Program-made: the position numbers and the translations under genes
Notes under the pieces: model-generated
Seen by the model: only the letters and a program-made list of their open reading frames with translations
What the model was told of the DNA's origin: nothing
Databases searched by the model: none
In this document: piece by piece, positions 54,432 through 64,000 of the stretch
Layout: the number at the start of each line of letters is the position of its first letter
Numbering within the stretch: the first letter of the stretch is position 1
Assembly: GCA_016200485.1 (NCBI GenBank)
Contig: JACQEP010000020.1
Location: 1-64,000 of the forward strand
From: Gammaproteobacteria bacterium
GTDB lineage: Bacteria > Pseudomonadota > Gammaproteobacteria > Tenderiales > Tenderiaceae
Length of the DNA: 64,000 nt
Direction: 5' to 3'

Positions 54432-56585
54432 TTAGCGCATATCCACCTTTGGCAATATGCTGGCCGCAAACGTGGGGTTGGTTTCCAGTAAGCCAATCTC
54501 ATCGCTGAGGATATACACTGCCTCGTTAAGCATGACATCCTTGGCGTTGTCATTCGCTTTTTCGATTGCCAGGGCAGTATTGAGATCACGTTCGTTTGAC
54601 TGTAGGCCATCGTCTTCAAATGCCGCACTCTTGGCTTCAGCAGATTTGCGGTCCGTTGCACTTACGCCTTTGTCAGTTCCAGTGTTCTTTTCACGTAACT
54701 TTGCCTTGGCTTCCTGCACCTTTCGTTCTTTGCGGCGGTCGGCCTCGTTGAGCGAGATCAGGTTTTTCTTGCGCAGCAGGTCGAACTCGGCAATATCTTC
54801 CTGCAGGTACTGGAAGTCTTTGTCTTTGCTTATGCGGAGGCTGTGATTTGCCAGCAATAACGGTACGACATTTGTCAAATCACCCGTTGGCGTATAGTTA
54901 GCCGCCTTAATTTGTGTCCAGGGCAGGGCATTATCGTAGCTGGATTCGCCAAACTCCTCTGCATCAATCATGCTCGGAAGGCTGATATCTGGAGTTACGC
55001 CGCGCAACTGGGTGGTGCCGCCATTAATTCGGAAAAATTGGGCGATGGTCATCTTGAGTTCTCCGAATTTTGGCTTATCATTTTTCGCGAGTTGATCCAG
55101 GTCTATCACAGTCTGGACAGTGCCTTTTCCAAAGCTCGGCTCACCGATGACAACTCCACGACCATAATCCTGTATCGCGGCGGCGAAAATCTCAGAGGCC
55201 GATGCAGAACCACGATTAATGAGGACGCCCAGCGGTCCATTCCAGGCAAGACCAGCATTGGTATCATTTTCAACGGATACATTACCCTTGGAGTCTCTTT
55301 GTTGTACTACGGGGCCTTTGTCTATGAACAGGCCTGTCAACTCAATGGCTTCATTTAATGAACCACCACCATTGTTACGTAGATCCACCAGCACGCTATC
55401 GACGTTATCTTTTTTGAGCTCGTCCAAAAGCTTCGCTACATCTCTCGTTGCACTTTTAAAATTCTTATCGCCTTTTTGTCGGGCGGTAAAATCCTGATAG
55501 AACCCGGGCAGAGAGATCACGCCAATGTGACGTGTTGTATTTCCGTCTTTTACCTCGATAATCGATTTCTTTGCGGATTGTTTATCCAGGCTTATTTTTT
55601 TGCGGACAAGTGAAATTAATTTATGTTTGCCATCAGGGCCTGCTTCTGCGGGCAGTATATCAAGAAGCACCACAGAATCCTCGGCGCCACGTATCAAGGC
55701 TACTGTGTCGTCAATGCGCCAGCCCATTACGTCAATGGTTGAACCTTTCACACCTTGCCCGACACCTACAATACGATCTCCAACCTTCAGCTTGCCTGAC
55801 AGGGCAGCTGGGCCACCTGCCAGTAGTTCCTTGATGGTGGTGTATTCATCCATATCCTGAAGCACGGCGCCAATCCCGGTAAGCGATAACTTCATTGAGA
55901 TATCAAATTCTTCTGATGCACGTATTCCGAAATAATTGGTATGCGGGTCAATAGTTGTCGCATAGGTGTTCATGAAATTCTGAAATACATCGTCGCTTTT
56001 GATCTTGGATATACTGCCCAAGAAATTATCATAGCGTTTGCCCAATGTATCAACGATGCTTTTGTTGTTCTTGCCCGCGAGCTTGAGGCGTAGCCAGTCA
56101 TTCTTGACTCGCTTGCGCCACAAATCGTTCATTTCATCTTCAGTTTTTAACCATGGCATGTTCTTCCGGGTGTACTGATAGCTTTCGTTTTTCTCGAAAT
56201 TAAAGCCCTTTTTAAGTAGCGAGTGCGCATAAGTGAGGCGTTCTGTTTTTCGCTGCTGATAGAGATTGAAAATTGCGAAAGGGATTCTCAAATCACCGTT
56301 GAGTATGACGTCATCAAGCTTGGTGCGTGCGCCCGAGAATTGATCAATGTCGGTCTGTAAGAAAAATATTTTTTCGCCATCCAGTGCTTTCAGATAATTG
56401 TCGAATATTTTCGAAGATAATGTATCGTCAAGCGGAATGTGTTTGTAATGATACTGGGTTAGAACCTCAGCGGATAAATGCGCTGTTTGCGACTGTTGTT
56501 GTTGCGGCGTAAGTAACGGAACAGCCTGCGCTGTATTGAGCGCATAAGTAAATGCCAACAATAGCCCAAGTAGCTTATTCTTCAT
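54432..56585 (-). CDS. prc: Tail-specific (carboxy-terminal processing) protease Prc
   Basis: 717 residues. Signal peptide (KLLGLLLAFTYALNTAQA). N-terminal helical domain, PDZ domain (about 225-310, KVGDRIVGVGQG), S41 protease domain with the serine in RGSASASEIFA and the lysine in SFGKGTVQ, and the DUF3340 C-terminal domain with basic coiled coils. It degrades or trims periplasmic proteins, for example FtsI and MepS, with NlpI as adaptor in E. coli. The ATG at 56585 (MKNKLLG) overlaps the end of the FGGY gene by 11 bases. Confidence 0.93.
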   Translation of the reverse strand: MKNKLLGLLLAFTYALNTAQAVPLLTPQQQQSQTAHLSAEVLTQYHYKHIPLDDTLSSKIFDNYLKALDGEKIFFLQTDIDQFSGARTKLDDVILNGDLRIPFAIFNLYQQRKTERLTYAHSLLKKGFNFEKNESYQYTRKNMPWLKTEDEMNDLWRKRVKNDWLRLKLAGKNNKSIVDTLGKRYDNFLGSISKIKSDDVFQNFMNTYATTIDPHTNYFGIRASEEFDISMKLSLTGIGAVLQDMDEYTTIKELLAGGPAALSGKLKVGDRIVGVGQGVKGSTIDVMGWRIDDTVALIRGAEDSVVLLDILPAEAGPDGKHKLISLVRKKISLDKQSAKKSIIEVKDGNTTRHIGVISLPGFYQDFTARQKGDKNFKSATRDVAKLLDELKKDNVDSVLVDLRNNGGGSLNEAIELTGLFIDKGPVVQQRDSKGNVSVENDTNAGLAWNGPLGVLINRGSASASEIFAAAIQDYGRGVVIGEPSFGKGTVQTVIDLDQLAKNDKPKFGELKMTIAQFFRINGGTTQLRGVTPDISLPSMIDAEEFGESSYDNALPWTQIKAANYTPTGDLTNVVPLLLANHSLRISKDKDFQYLQEDIAEFDLLRKKNLISLNEADRRKERKVQEAKAKLREKNTGTDKGVSATDRKSAEAKSAAFEDDGLQSNERDLNTALAIEKANDNAKDVMLNEAVYILSDEIGLLETNPTFAASILPKVDMR

Positions 56586-57975
56586 CTGTATTTTCCGAAT
56601 CATAAAAAATTATATTTCTCTCGGGCCTGTTGTTGGCGCCGCCCAAATTGTAACCTATGTCTACGGGGCTCGCGGGTTTTTGATTCAGCGCTTGTTTGCA
56701 ACGTATCCCATCACGCGCAATAAGCGCTGTCCCATACGCCGCTTCTTGTTGCGTTGCTTCCAGCATCGGTATACCAAGCAAGTGTGACCGGATTTGTGTC
56801 CAGGCAATGTTTTTCGCGCCGCCACCGGCGGAACGAACCGAGCTTGGATACGGCGCGCCTAGTGTCTGCAAACGGCGATAACCTTCATGTTCGATGCGGG
56901 CCATGCCTTCCAACATTGCTTGAAAGAATAAGACATCATTTTCTGGTCTTGGTTCGAGGTGCGGCGCGAGCAGTGGATCGTTAATAGGAAAGCGTTCGCC
57001 CGGTGCGAGCAGGGGGTAATAATCCAGTCCTGTGGACTGATCGGGACGCAAATTCGGTGTCATCTCGGCCATTTGCGCTTTGCTGAAGTAATGCAGCAAC
57101 ACCGCACCGCCGCTGTTGGAGCCACCGCCGGCCAGCCAGTATTTTCCTAGCGGCTGGCTGTAGACGCCGAATTCCGGCGCGAAGATCGGTTCAGCGGTGA
57201 TAATTTTCATCACCAAGGTCGAGCCGAGCGAGGTTACGGCCTCGCCGACCTGCGTTGCGCCAGCGGCGATAAAGGCGGCGGTGCTGTCTGTGGTGCCGGC
57301 AACGACTTCAGTTTGCGGCGACAAGCCCGTGGCTTGGGCCGCTGCAAGGGAGAGGTGACCAATCACGGTGCCGGGGATAAACACTTCCGGCAACAAGCGG
57401 CGATTTATCCCGAGTGGGCCCAGCCAGGCCGGCCAGCATTTATGCACGGCGTCATAGCCGAGTTTGAGGCAATTATTTGCATCGCTTACGCCAAAACGGC
57501 TGGTGAGTTTGCCGACGATCCAGTCGGCCTGATGCAGTGCATATCGCGCCCGCTGGTCCGGGCGCAGATGTAACAATTTGGCCAGTGCTGAGGTGGTGCC
57601 GTGAGCGGCGCTTTCTCGGGGCGCAACGGCGTCAATTCGCTTGGCCTCGCCCTGACTGCGGCCATCGTTGTACATCAACGCTGGGCCGAGCGGGGCGCCG
57701 GATTCATCGGCCAGCAGCAACGTGCCGGAGGTGCCGTCCACCGCCAGGGCGCGGATCGACTGCGCCGGGACTTGCTGTGTGATGTCCCGCAACACCTGGC
57801 ACACTGCCTGCCACCAAATCGATGGCGCCTGTTGCGATTTGGCGCCATCGCGTTCCGGCAGTGCCATGTTCACCACGGCCTGTGCACGAATCGTCCCCGT
57901 CGCGTCGATGGCGATGGCCCGGCAGCCGGAGGTGCCGAGATCGAGGCCGAGGAAGAGCGCGGTACTATCGCCCAT
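56575..57975 (-). CDS. FGGY-family carbohydrate kinase
   Basis: 466 residues. N-terminal FGGY domain (LGLDLGTSGCRAIAID; ALAVDGTSGTLLL) and C-terminal domain with TSLGSTLVMK and GGGAKNIAWTQIRSHLLGIPM. Length and the ASPVDIGYNL tail resemble the short D-ribulose/xylulose kinases of plants and cyanobacteria more than enteric XylB; phosphorylation of a pentulose is likely but not certain. It begins with ATG at 57975 and runs into prc, with an 11-base overlap. Confidence 0.85.
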   Translation of the reverse strand: MGDSTALFLGLDLGTSGCRAIAIDATGTIRAQAVVNMALPERDGAKSQQAPSIWWQAVCQVLRDITQQVPAQSIRALAVDGTSGTLLLADESGAPLGPALMYNDGRSQGEAKRIDAVAPRESAAHGTTSALAKLLHLRPDQRARYALHQADWIVGKLTSRFGVSDANNCLKLGYDAVHKCWPAWLGPLGINRRLLPEVFIPGTVIGHLSLAAAQATGLSPQTEVVAGTTDSTAAFIAAGATQVGEAVTSLGSTLVMKIITAEPIFAPEFGVYSQPLGKYWLAGGGSNSGGAVLLHYFSKAQMAEMTPNLRPDQSTGLDYYPLLAPGERFPINDPLLAPHLEPRPENDVLFFQAMLEGMARIEHEGYRRLQTLGAPYPSSVRSAGGGAKNIAWTQIRSHLLGIPMLEATQQEAAYGTALIARDGIRCKQALNQKPASPVDIGYNLGGANNRPERNIIFYDSENTDEE

Positions 57976-58114
57976 GTGCGTTGCCGTCTGGGGGGCAACT
58001 AGAGACCGGGAAAATACTCGGTTTTTGCTCCCACTGGGGATACCGGATTTTTTGAGTTTTGGCGAATGCGTTCATAATCTCGCACGGAGCCCCTATGACG
58101 CTCGATTAAATTCG

Positions 58115-58318
58115 TTATTGGTCTGAATTCAGTTCTTTGAGCCTTTTCTGGTATTCCCGGTAATTTTCACCCCTTTGGCATTCAGCCGGGGCGTTCTGCT
58201 GGCATTGCTGCAGCTCGACGTTGCGCAAGATTTCGTAGGTGGTTTCCTTTACTCGTTCCTGGCTGCAACTGCAAAGTAACGGATTTAAGGCTAAGACCAT
58301 AAGCGAAAGTGTCTTCAT
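58115..58318 (-). CDS. Small lipoprotein, unknown
   Basis: 67 residues. Lipobox L-L-C-S-C near residues 15-19, with the lipidated cysteine probably C19 (LCSCSQ); two cysteines lie close together, so C17 is possible. The rest is charged and helical (ETTYEILRNVELQQCQQNAPAECQ and ENYREYQKRLKELNSDQ), with two more cysteines that could pair. I do not recognise a family. It lies 23 bases after queF and may share its transcript. No strong ribosome-binding site is seen. Confidence 0.65.
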   Translation of the reverse strand: MKTLSLMVLALNPLLCSCSQERVKETTYEILRNVELQQCQQNAPAECQRGENYREYQKRLKELNSDQ

Positions 58319-58341
58319 GAGACGTCAGTAACCTGAAAGAG

Positions 58342-58731
58342 TCAGGGCAGAACCACCGGTACCGGCGGCGCCCACTTCGGATCGCGGTGTTCGGCGACGA
58401 CGGTGGTGTAAATCCCGCCTCGAACATTGAATTCGGCCGTAATGCGCATGAAGCGGGGGGCGCAGGCCTTGACCAGATCGCTGAGCATGTCGTTGGTGAC
58501 CTTTTCATGGAAGGCGCCTTCTTCGCGAAAAGACCACATGTAAAGCTTGAGCGATTTCAACTCGATGCAGCGCTGCTCGGCGACATAGTCGATGTTGATG
58601 GTGGCGAAGTCGGGCTGGCCGGTTTTGGGGCACAGGCAGGTGAATTCAGGGACGTGAATTCGTATAGTATAGTCACGCTCCGGCATCGGGTTGTCGAAGG
58701 TTTCCAGGGCTTTCGTAGGTTGTGTGCTCAT
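58342..58731 (-). CDS. queF: NADPH-dependent 7-cyano-7-deazaguanine reductase, short type
   Basis: 129 residues, the single-domain (YkvM-type) QueF. The catalytic cysteine is C34 in [12 protein letters not shown]; the substrate/NADPH motif [20 protein letters not shown] follows at about 56-75. It reduces preQ0 to preQ1 in queuosine synthesis, in the cytoplasm. Enteric bacteria have a longer two-domain form, so this type sets the organism apart from them. Divergent from smc across 144 bases. No preQ1-type riboswitch is evident upstream. Confidence 0.93.
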   Translation of the reverse strand: MSTQPTKALETFDNPMPERDYTIRIHVPEFTCLCPKTGQPDFATINIDYVAEQRCIELKSLKLYMWSFREEGAFHEKVTNDMLSDLVKACAPRFMRITAEFNVRGGIYTTVVAEHRDPKWAPPVPVVLP

Positions 58732-58875
58732 TGTATTAAATCAATAGGTTAGAGTTTGAAGTTAAAGTTAAATAAATTTCTAAAAAAGTCCTTCGCGTTG
58801 GCCGAAGGCTCTGGTACGATCATGGCCTATTGTAGCGCGAAAATCTGTGCAGTTTCAGCGGAAGGTTGAGTATTT

Positions 58876-61800
58876 ATGCGTTTGAAAAAGATCAAGCTGG
58901 CCGGTTTTAAATCCTTTGTTGATCCCACGACTGTCCCGATGCCGAGTAATCTGGTCGGCGTTGTCGGGCCGAACGGTTGCGGTAAGTCGAATGTCATTGA
59001 CGCCGTGCGTTGGGTGATGGGTGAAAGCTCGGCCAAGAATCTGCGCGGTGACTCGCTGGCGGATGTGATCTTCAACGGTTCCACGGGGCGCAAGCCGGTG
59101 GGCCAGGCGATCGTGGAACTGGTCTTCGACAACTGCGAGGGCAAACTGGGCGGTGAATATGCCAGCTACGCCGAGATCTCGATCAAGCGTCAGTTGTCGC
59201 GTGATGGCCAATCCAACTATTACCTCAACGGCACCAAGTGCCGCCGCCGCGACATTACGGACATCTTCCTGGGCACCGGTCTGGGGCCGCGCAGTTACGC
59301 CATTATCGAACAAGGCATGATTTCGCGCCTGATCGAGGCCAAGCCGGAAGATTTGCGCGTGTTCATCGAGGAAGCCGCGGGCATTTCAAAATACAAAGAA
59401 CGCCGCCGCGAGACTGAAACCCGCATTAAGCACACCCGGGAGAATCTGGATCGCATCAATGACCTGCGAGAGGAGCTGGAAAAGCGCATCAACACGCTGC
59501 AACGCCAAGCCAAAACTGCCGAGCGTTACAAGGAATTGAAGCAGGAAGAGCGGCTGTTGAAGGCACAGTTGCTGGCCTTGCGTTATCAAAGTCTGAACAC
59601 GCTGGTGGATGAGCGCGACAAGCAGATTCAATCACAGGAGACCAAGCTTGAGGCCGCGATTGCTGAATTGCGCCGGGTTGAGGCGGTGATCGAGAATCAG
59701 CGCGAACAGCAAATCGAGGTCAATGAGAAATTCAATGAAATCCAGGGCCGCTATTACGCCCTGGGTTCCGAGATCGCCCGTCTGGAGCAAAGCATTCAGC
59801 ACGCCAAAGAAACGCGCGCCCAGAAAGAGCGCGAACTGGCGGAGTTGGAGCGCAACTGGCAAGAGGCGATGCAGCACCTGGAGAGCGATCAGTCCTCCAT
59901 CCTGAGACTTGAAGAAGCAGATTTGATTCACGATGAGCAATTGCAGACTGCGCGCAATGCCGAGACTGAATCTTCCGCTATTCTGGCCGAGGCTGAATCG
60001 GCAATGCATGCCTGGCAGTCAGAATGGGATGAGTTTAACCGCCAGTCGTCAGAACAGATGCGCAGCGCCGAGGTCGAGCGGGCGCGGATTCAGCATCTGG
60101 AGCAGGGTTTGAGCCAATTGTCTGGCCGTTTGGCGCGATTGGAAGATGAATTGCGCGGCCTGTCGGCGGGCGAACTGGATAAAGAGATTGAACAACTGCA
60201 TCTGGAGCGGGCGCAGATCGAGGAACAGCAAGTGCAACTGCGATTTGAACTGGAGCAGCAGGCGGAGCAAATCACGCACGAGCGTGAGCTGGTGCAAACC
60301 CTGAACACTGAACTGGATGCCGAGCGCAGCCGGATGCAGAGCATGCAGGGTCGCAAGTCGTCACTGGAAGCACTGCAACAACAGGCGCTGGGTAAAGATC
60401 AACGCGCCGTCGGTCAGTGGCTTGATGCGCAGGGATTGGGTAACGCCAAGCGCCTGGCGCAGAACCTTGATGTCGAGCGCGGTTGGGAGCGGGCGGTGGA
60501 ATTGGTGCTGGGTTTGCACCTTGAAGCTGTGTGCGTTGAAGGGATGCAGGCAGTCACCGCGGCACTGGGCCAGCTCAATCAAGGTGCGGTGACGATATTT
60601 GATGTGAGTACCCCGGCCAAATCAGCAATCAATGGTACGCTGGCGCAACCTTTGCTGGGCAAGGTGAAGTCATCTCGTTCGCTGGATTCGTTCCTGGGTG
60701 GTATTTATGTCGCCGAAACGCTGGATGAGGCGCTCGCTCTGCGTTCGCAATTGCAGATACATGAATCGGTCGTGACCCGTGATGGTATTTGGGTCGGCTA
60801 CGATTGGTTGCGTGCGGCGCGTGGCAATGATGAAAAATCCGGTGTTTTGCAACGCGAACAGGAATTGCGCGAACTCGGACAGTCATTGGAAGAATTGTCG
60901 GCCCGGACGGGCGAATTGCAGCAGCAGTTGGAAAGCAGCCGCGTGCGTCTGCGTGATCTTGAACGCAACCGAGATCAGTTGCAGGTCTCCTTGCAGCAAG
61001 CCACGCAACAATTGTCGCGGGTTGAATCTCAATTGAGCGCCCGCCAGGAACGCTTGCAGCAATATCACAATCGCAAGCAACGGCTGGAGCAGGAACTCAG
61101 CGAGTTGCAACAGCAACGTGCTCAAAATGAGGAGCATCTGGCGCAGTCACGCGCCCGCCTTGATGAAGCCTTGAACTTGTCCGAAGGCTACAATCAACGC
61201 CGCGAGCAATTGATGCAGCAGCGTGATGAGCTGCGTGACCAACTGGAACAGCGCCGTCAACGCGCACGTCAGGATCGTGATACCGCCCATGAAATTGCCC
61301 TGAAACTGCAATCGATTCGCACGCAATTGGAAGGCACCCGTCAACGCCTGGAGCGGATGCAGGGCCAGATGGTGCATCTTGAGCGCCGCCGTGAAGAGCT
61401 GCAATCGACCCTTCAGGGCACGGAGAATCCAATTGCAGAGATGGTGACGCAGCTTGAAGAGTTGCTTCAGCAACGTTTGGGTGTGGAAGAGGAATTGTTA
61501 CAGGCGCGGCGTGCAGTAGAAGAGATTGACCACGCCATGCGTGAGGCCGGCGATCAGCGGCATCAGGCAGAGCAAAAATCGCAGGAGATTCGCACCGAGC
61601 TTGAGCAGATGCGGATGGCAAGCCAGGAATTTCGTGTCCGGCGTCAGACCGTACTCGAGCAATTTGCTGAAACCGGGCTCAATATGGAAGAAACCTTTGG
61701 TCAGTTGCTGGAAGGTGCCAATGAGCCGCAGTGGCAGGAGCAGGTCAACGAGATCGGCCAAAAGATCAGCCGCTTGGGCGCGATCAACCTGGCGGCGATC

Positions 61801-62388
61801 GATGAGTTCAAGGAACAATCCGAGCGTAAAGGTTATCTCGATGCGCAGTATGCCGACCTGATCGAGGCACTGACGACGCTGGAAAATGCGATCCGCAAGA
61901 TCGACAAGGAAACGCGCACTCGTTTCAAGGATACCTTCGATCAGGTAGACAAGGGCTTTCAGACGTTATTCCCGCGCCTGTTCGGTGGTGGTCATGCCTA
62001 TCTTGAAATGACCGGCGAAGATTTGCTCGATACGGGTGTTACCGTCATGGCGCGACCACCGGGCAAGCGCAACAGCTCGATTCATTTGCTCTCGGGCGGT
62101 GAAAAGGCGCTGACGGCGGTGGCGCTGGTGTTCTCCATCTTCCAGCTGAATCCGGCCCCATTCTGTATGCTCGACGAGGTGGACGCACCGCTGGATGAAG
62201 CCAACGTTGGCCGTTTCTGCAAAATGGTGAAGGAAATGTCGGAAACCGTACAGTTTATTTTCATCACCCATAACAAGGCGACGATGGAAATGTCTGAGCA
62301 GCTAACAGGTGTCACCATGCACGAACCGGGTGTGTCGCGCTTGGTAGCGGTCGATGTCGAAGAGGCGGTAAAATTGGCCGCAAGTTGA
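58876..62388 (+). CDS. smc: Chromosome segregation ATPase SMC
   Basis: 1170 residues, full length. N-terminal Walker A GPNGCGKSN (32-40), two long coiled coils (about 170-500 and 660-1000, very rich in E, Q, R and L) around a hinge (about 505-650, with RAVGQWLDAQGLG), and the C-terminal head with signature LLSGGEKALTA and Walker B FCMLDEVDAPLDEANV. It organises and segregates the chromosome with ScpA and ScpB. Some Gammaproteobacteria have MukB instead; this one has SMC. zipA follows 29 bases later. The upstream region has a small hairpin CCTTCG..CGAAGG (58790-58808). Confidence 0.97.
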   Translation: MRLKKIKLAGFKSFVDPTTVPMPSNLVGVVGPNGCGKSNVIDAVRWVMGESSAKNLRGDSLADVIFNGSTGRKPVGQAIVELVFDNCEGKLGGEYASYAEISIKRQLSRDGQSNYYLNGTKCRRRDITDIFLGTGLGPRSYAIIEQGMISRLIEAKPEDLRVFIEEAAGISKYKERRRETETRIKHTRENLDRINDLREELEKRINTLQRQAKTAERYKELKQEERLLKAQLLALRYQSLNTLVDERDKQIQSQETKLEAAIAELRRVEAVIENQREQQIEVNEKFNEIQGRYYALGSEIARLEQSIQHAKETRAQKERELAELERNWQEAMQHLESDQSSILRLEEADLIHDEQLQTARNAETESSAILAEAESAMHAWQSEWDEFNRQSSEQMRSAEVERARIQHLEQGLSQLSGRLARLEDELRGLSAGELDKEIEQLHLERAQIEEQQVQLRFELEQQAEQITHERELVQTLNTELDAERSRMQSMQGRKSSLEALQQQALGKDQRAVGQWLDAQGLGNAKRLAQNLDVERGWERAVELVLGLHLEAVCVEGMQAVTAALGQLNQGAVTIFDVSTPAKSAINGTLAQPLLGKVKSSRSLDSFLGGIYVAETLDEALALRSQLQIHESVVTRDGIWVGYDWLRAARGNDEKSGVLQREQELRELGQSLEELSARTGELQQQLESSRVRLRDLERNRDQLQVSLQQATQQLSRVESQLSARQERLQQYHNRKQRLEQELSELQQQRAQNEEHLAQSRARLDEALNLSEGYNQRREQLMQQRDELRDQLEQRRQRARQDRDTAHEIALKLQSIRTQLEGTRQRLERMQGQMVHLERRREELQSTLQGTENPIAEMVTQLEELLQQRLGVEEELLQARRAVEEIDHAMREAGDQRHQAEQKSQEIRTELEQMRMASQEFRVRRQTVLEQFAETGLNMEETFGQLLEGANEPQWQEQVNEIGQKISRLGAINLAAIDEFKEQSERKGYLDAQYADLIEALTTLENAIRKIDKETRTRFKDTFDQVDKGFQTLFPRLFGGGHAYLEMTGEDLLDTGVTVMARPPGKRNSSIHLLSGGEKALTAVALVFSIFQLNPAPFCMLDEVDAPLDEANVGRFCKMVKEMSETVQFIFITHNKATMEMSEQLTGVTMHEPGVSRLVAVDVEEAVKLAAS

Positions 62389-62417
62389 TCGCGGCCAATA
62401 CAAGGATTAAGAACGAC

Positions 62418-63215
62418 ATGGATTCATTGGTATTAGTGCTTATCGTCATTGGAGCAGTGTTGATCCTGGCAGGTGTCGCCAGGATGCGGGCAAAGCCGCA
62501 TCGTAGCTGGGATGAGGTCGATCACAGAGTCTTGTTTACCGATGAGGCACCGAAGCAGCAAGGCTCGAAACCTGTAGTCGTCGATGATTCATTGCATGCG
62601 GCTCCGGCTGCACCGAGCCAAAAGGAACCCGCTGTAGCCGTTATCAATCGAAAGGTTAGCGTTACTCCTGAGCCTGTGGCTGAGTCCACGTCCAAGGAAA
62701 AAGAAGCGACACGTTCGTTATTTGGGCGTTTGCGTACTGAGCGTGAAAAGAAGCCGGAAGCTGAAGAGTCGCCATTATCCGTGTATCGCGATGGCGCACC
62801 CAACTGGATTATTGCGATTAATATCGTCGCACCTACCGGCTTGCATTTTACCGGTCCGGGTGTGGTCGGTGCGGTACAGGATGCCGGAATGCGCATTGGT
62901 GATATGAATATTTTCCATTACAAAAAAGGCGATGTGCCACTCTTTAGTTTGGTCAACGGCGTTAAGCCTGGTGTTTTTGATTTACGCACCATCGATAGCA
63001 TGACGACGCCTTGTCTGAGCCTGTTTATTCAGGTGCCCAATCAAAATGGCAATAGTCTGGAAACCTTTGACCTCATGCTGACCACCGCGCGCAAGATCGC
63101 TGATAAATTGGGCGGTGATGTACGTGATGAAGCACGTAATGTACTGACCAAATCGGCGATTGATTTTCAACGGCAGAAAATTGCCGAATATGATCTGAAG
63201 TGGCAGGCCGCTTAA
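62418..63215 (+). CDS. zipA: Cell division protein ZipA
   Basis: 265 residues. N-terminal membrane anchor (LVLVLIVIGAVLILAGVARM, about 4-23), a basic then proline/alanine-rich linker (about 30-130) and the C-terminal FtsZ-binding domain (about 135-262; NWIIAINIVAPTGLHFTGPGV, and FDLMLTTARKIADKLGGDV). It tethers FtsZ to the inner membrane. The ATG at 62418 is used; the longer frame from 62385 lacks a site and overlaps smc. smc-zipA-ligA is the usual order in Gammaproteobacteria, and ZipA is limited to that class. Confidence 0.94.
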   Translation: MDSLVLVLIVIGAVLILAGVARMRAKPHRSWDEVDHRVLFTDEAPKQQGSKPVVVDDSLHAAPAAPSQKEPAVAVINRKVSVTPEPVAESTSKEKEATRSLFGRLRTEREKKPEAEESPLSVYRDGAPNWIIAINIVAPTGLHFTGPGVVGAVQDAGMRIGDMNIFHYKKGDVPLFSLVNGVKPGVFDLRTIDSMTTPCLSLFIQVPNQNGNSLETFDLMLTTARKIADKLGGDVRDEARNVLTKSAIDFQRQKIAEYDLKWQAA

Positions 63216-63232
63216 TTTTTGCTCATCGCTGA

Positions 63233-64000
<768 letters not shown>

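Noticed and set aside
54252..54491. 79-codon + frame downstream of the TolC fusion
   Set aside because: It runs through three hairpins and into the antisense of prc; no family likeness.

Overview
The window is ordinary chromosome from a Gammaproteobacterium. The markers are ZipA after SMC, TmcA, TcdA, IHF-alpha after pheST, the GlrK/QseG/GlrR (QseEGF) set, the tail-specific protease Prc, an RbbA-type transporter and REP/RAYT units. A glycolate-oxidase operon with its glyoxylate aminotransferase, plus a CbbY-like phosphatase, fits (but does not prove) a Calvin-cycle organism that salvages 2-phosphoglycolate. The species cannot be named from the sequence.

Layout. 1-1370: decayed accessory DNA with a broken RAYT, an intact RAYT between its own inverted REPs, and the stub of an IS1182-type transposase. 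1521-5173: FAD oxidoreductase, orphan ParA, methyltransferase remnant, lipoprotein. 5270-8348: cytochrome b561, hot-dog protein, pseudopilin, aspartate aminotransferase. 8582-10629: iron-uptake operon (cupredoxin, FTR1 permease, outer-membrane protein) behind a Fur-like box. 10649-15616: glcDEF plus aminotransferase. 15785-26003: uvrB, tRNA-Val, the translation block thrS-infC-rpmI-rplT-pheS-pheT-ihfA-merR, tRNA-Pro. 26030-27109: a second RAYT with a different REP class. 27113-35656: radical-SAM protein, tcdA, tatD, tmcA and a phosphorylase-kinase-like protein. 35934-40685: yajQ, the glrK-qseG-glrR operon, and a small gene behind a sigma-54 promoter with GlrR-type operators. 40785-46441: acs, DUF3579 gene with a structured leader, a 198-bp MITE, DksA-like protein, CbbY-like phosphatase, aminotransferase. 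46972-54242: a four-gene export operon ending in a periplasmic-binding-protein/TolC fusion. 54432-64000: prc, FGGY kinase, small lipoprotein, queF, then smc-zipA-ligA (ligA is cut by the window end).

Most notable: (i) two palindromes of the form KGTCG-N8-CGACA (TGTC-N10-GACA class, known for GlrR) upstream of a good sigma-54 promoter just downstream of glrR, with no annotatable target other than an unknown 154-residue protein; (ii) a perfect 70-nt inverted repeat between pheS and pheT, whose two arms carry the same nested 48-nt module that also sits, with a compensatory base-pair change, inside the MITE at 43363-43560; (iii) the fusion of an ABC substrate-binding domain to TolC; (iv) two REP families, each found around its own RAYT; (v) a multi-hairpin leader ahead of the DUF3579 gene. 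No CRISPR array, prophage or rRNA was seen.
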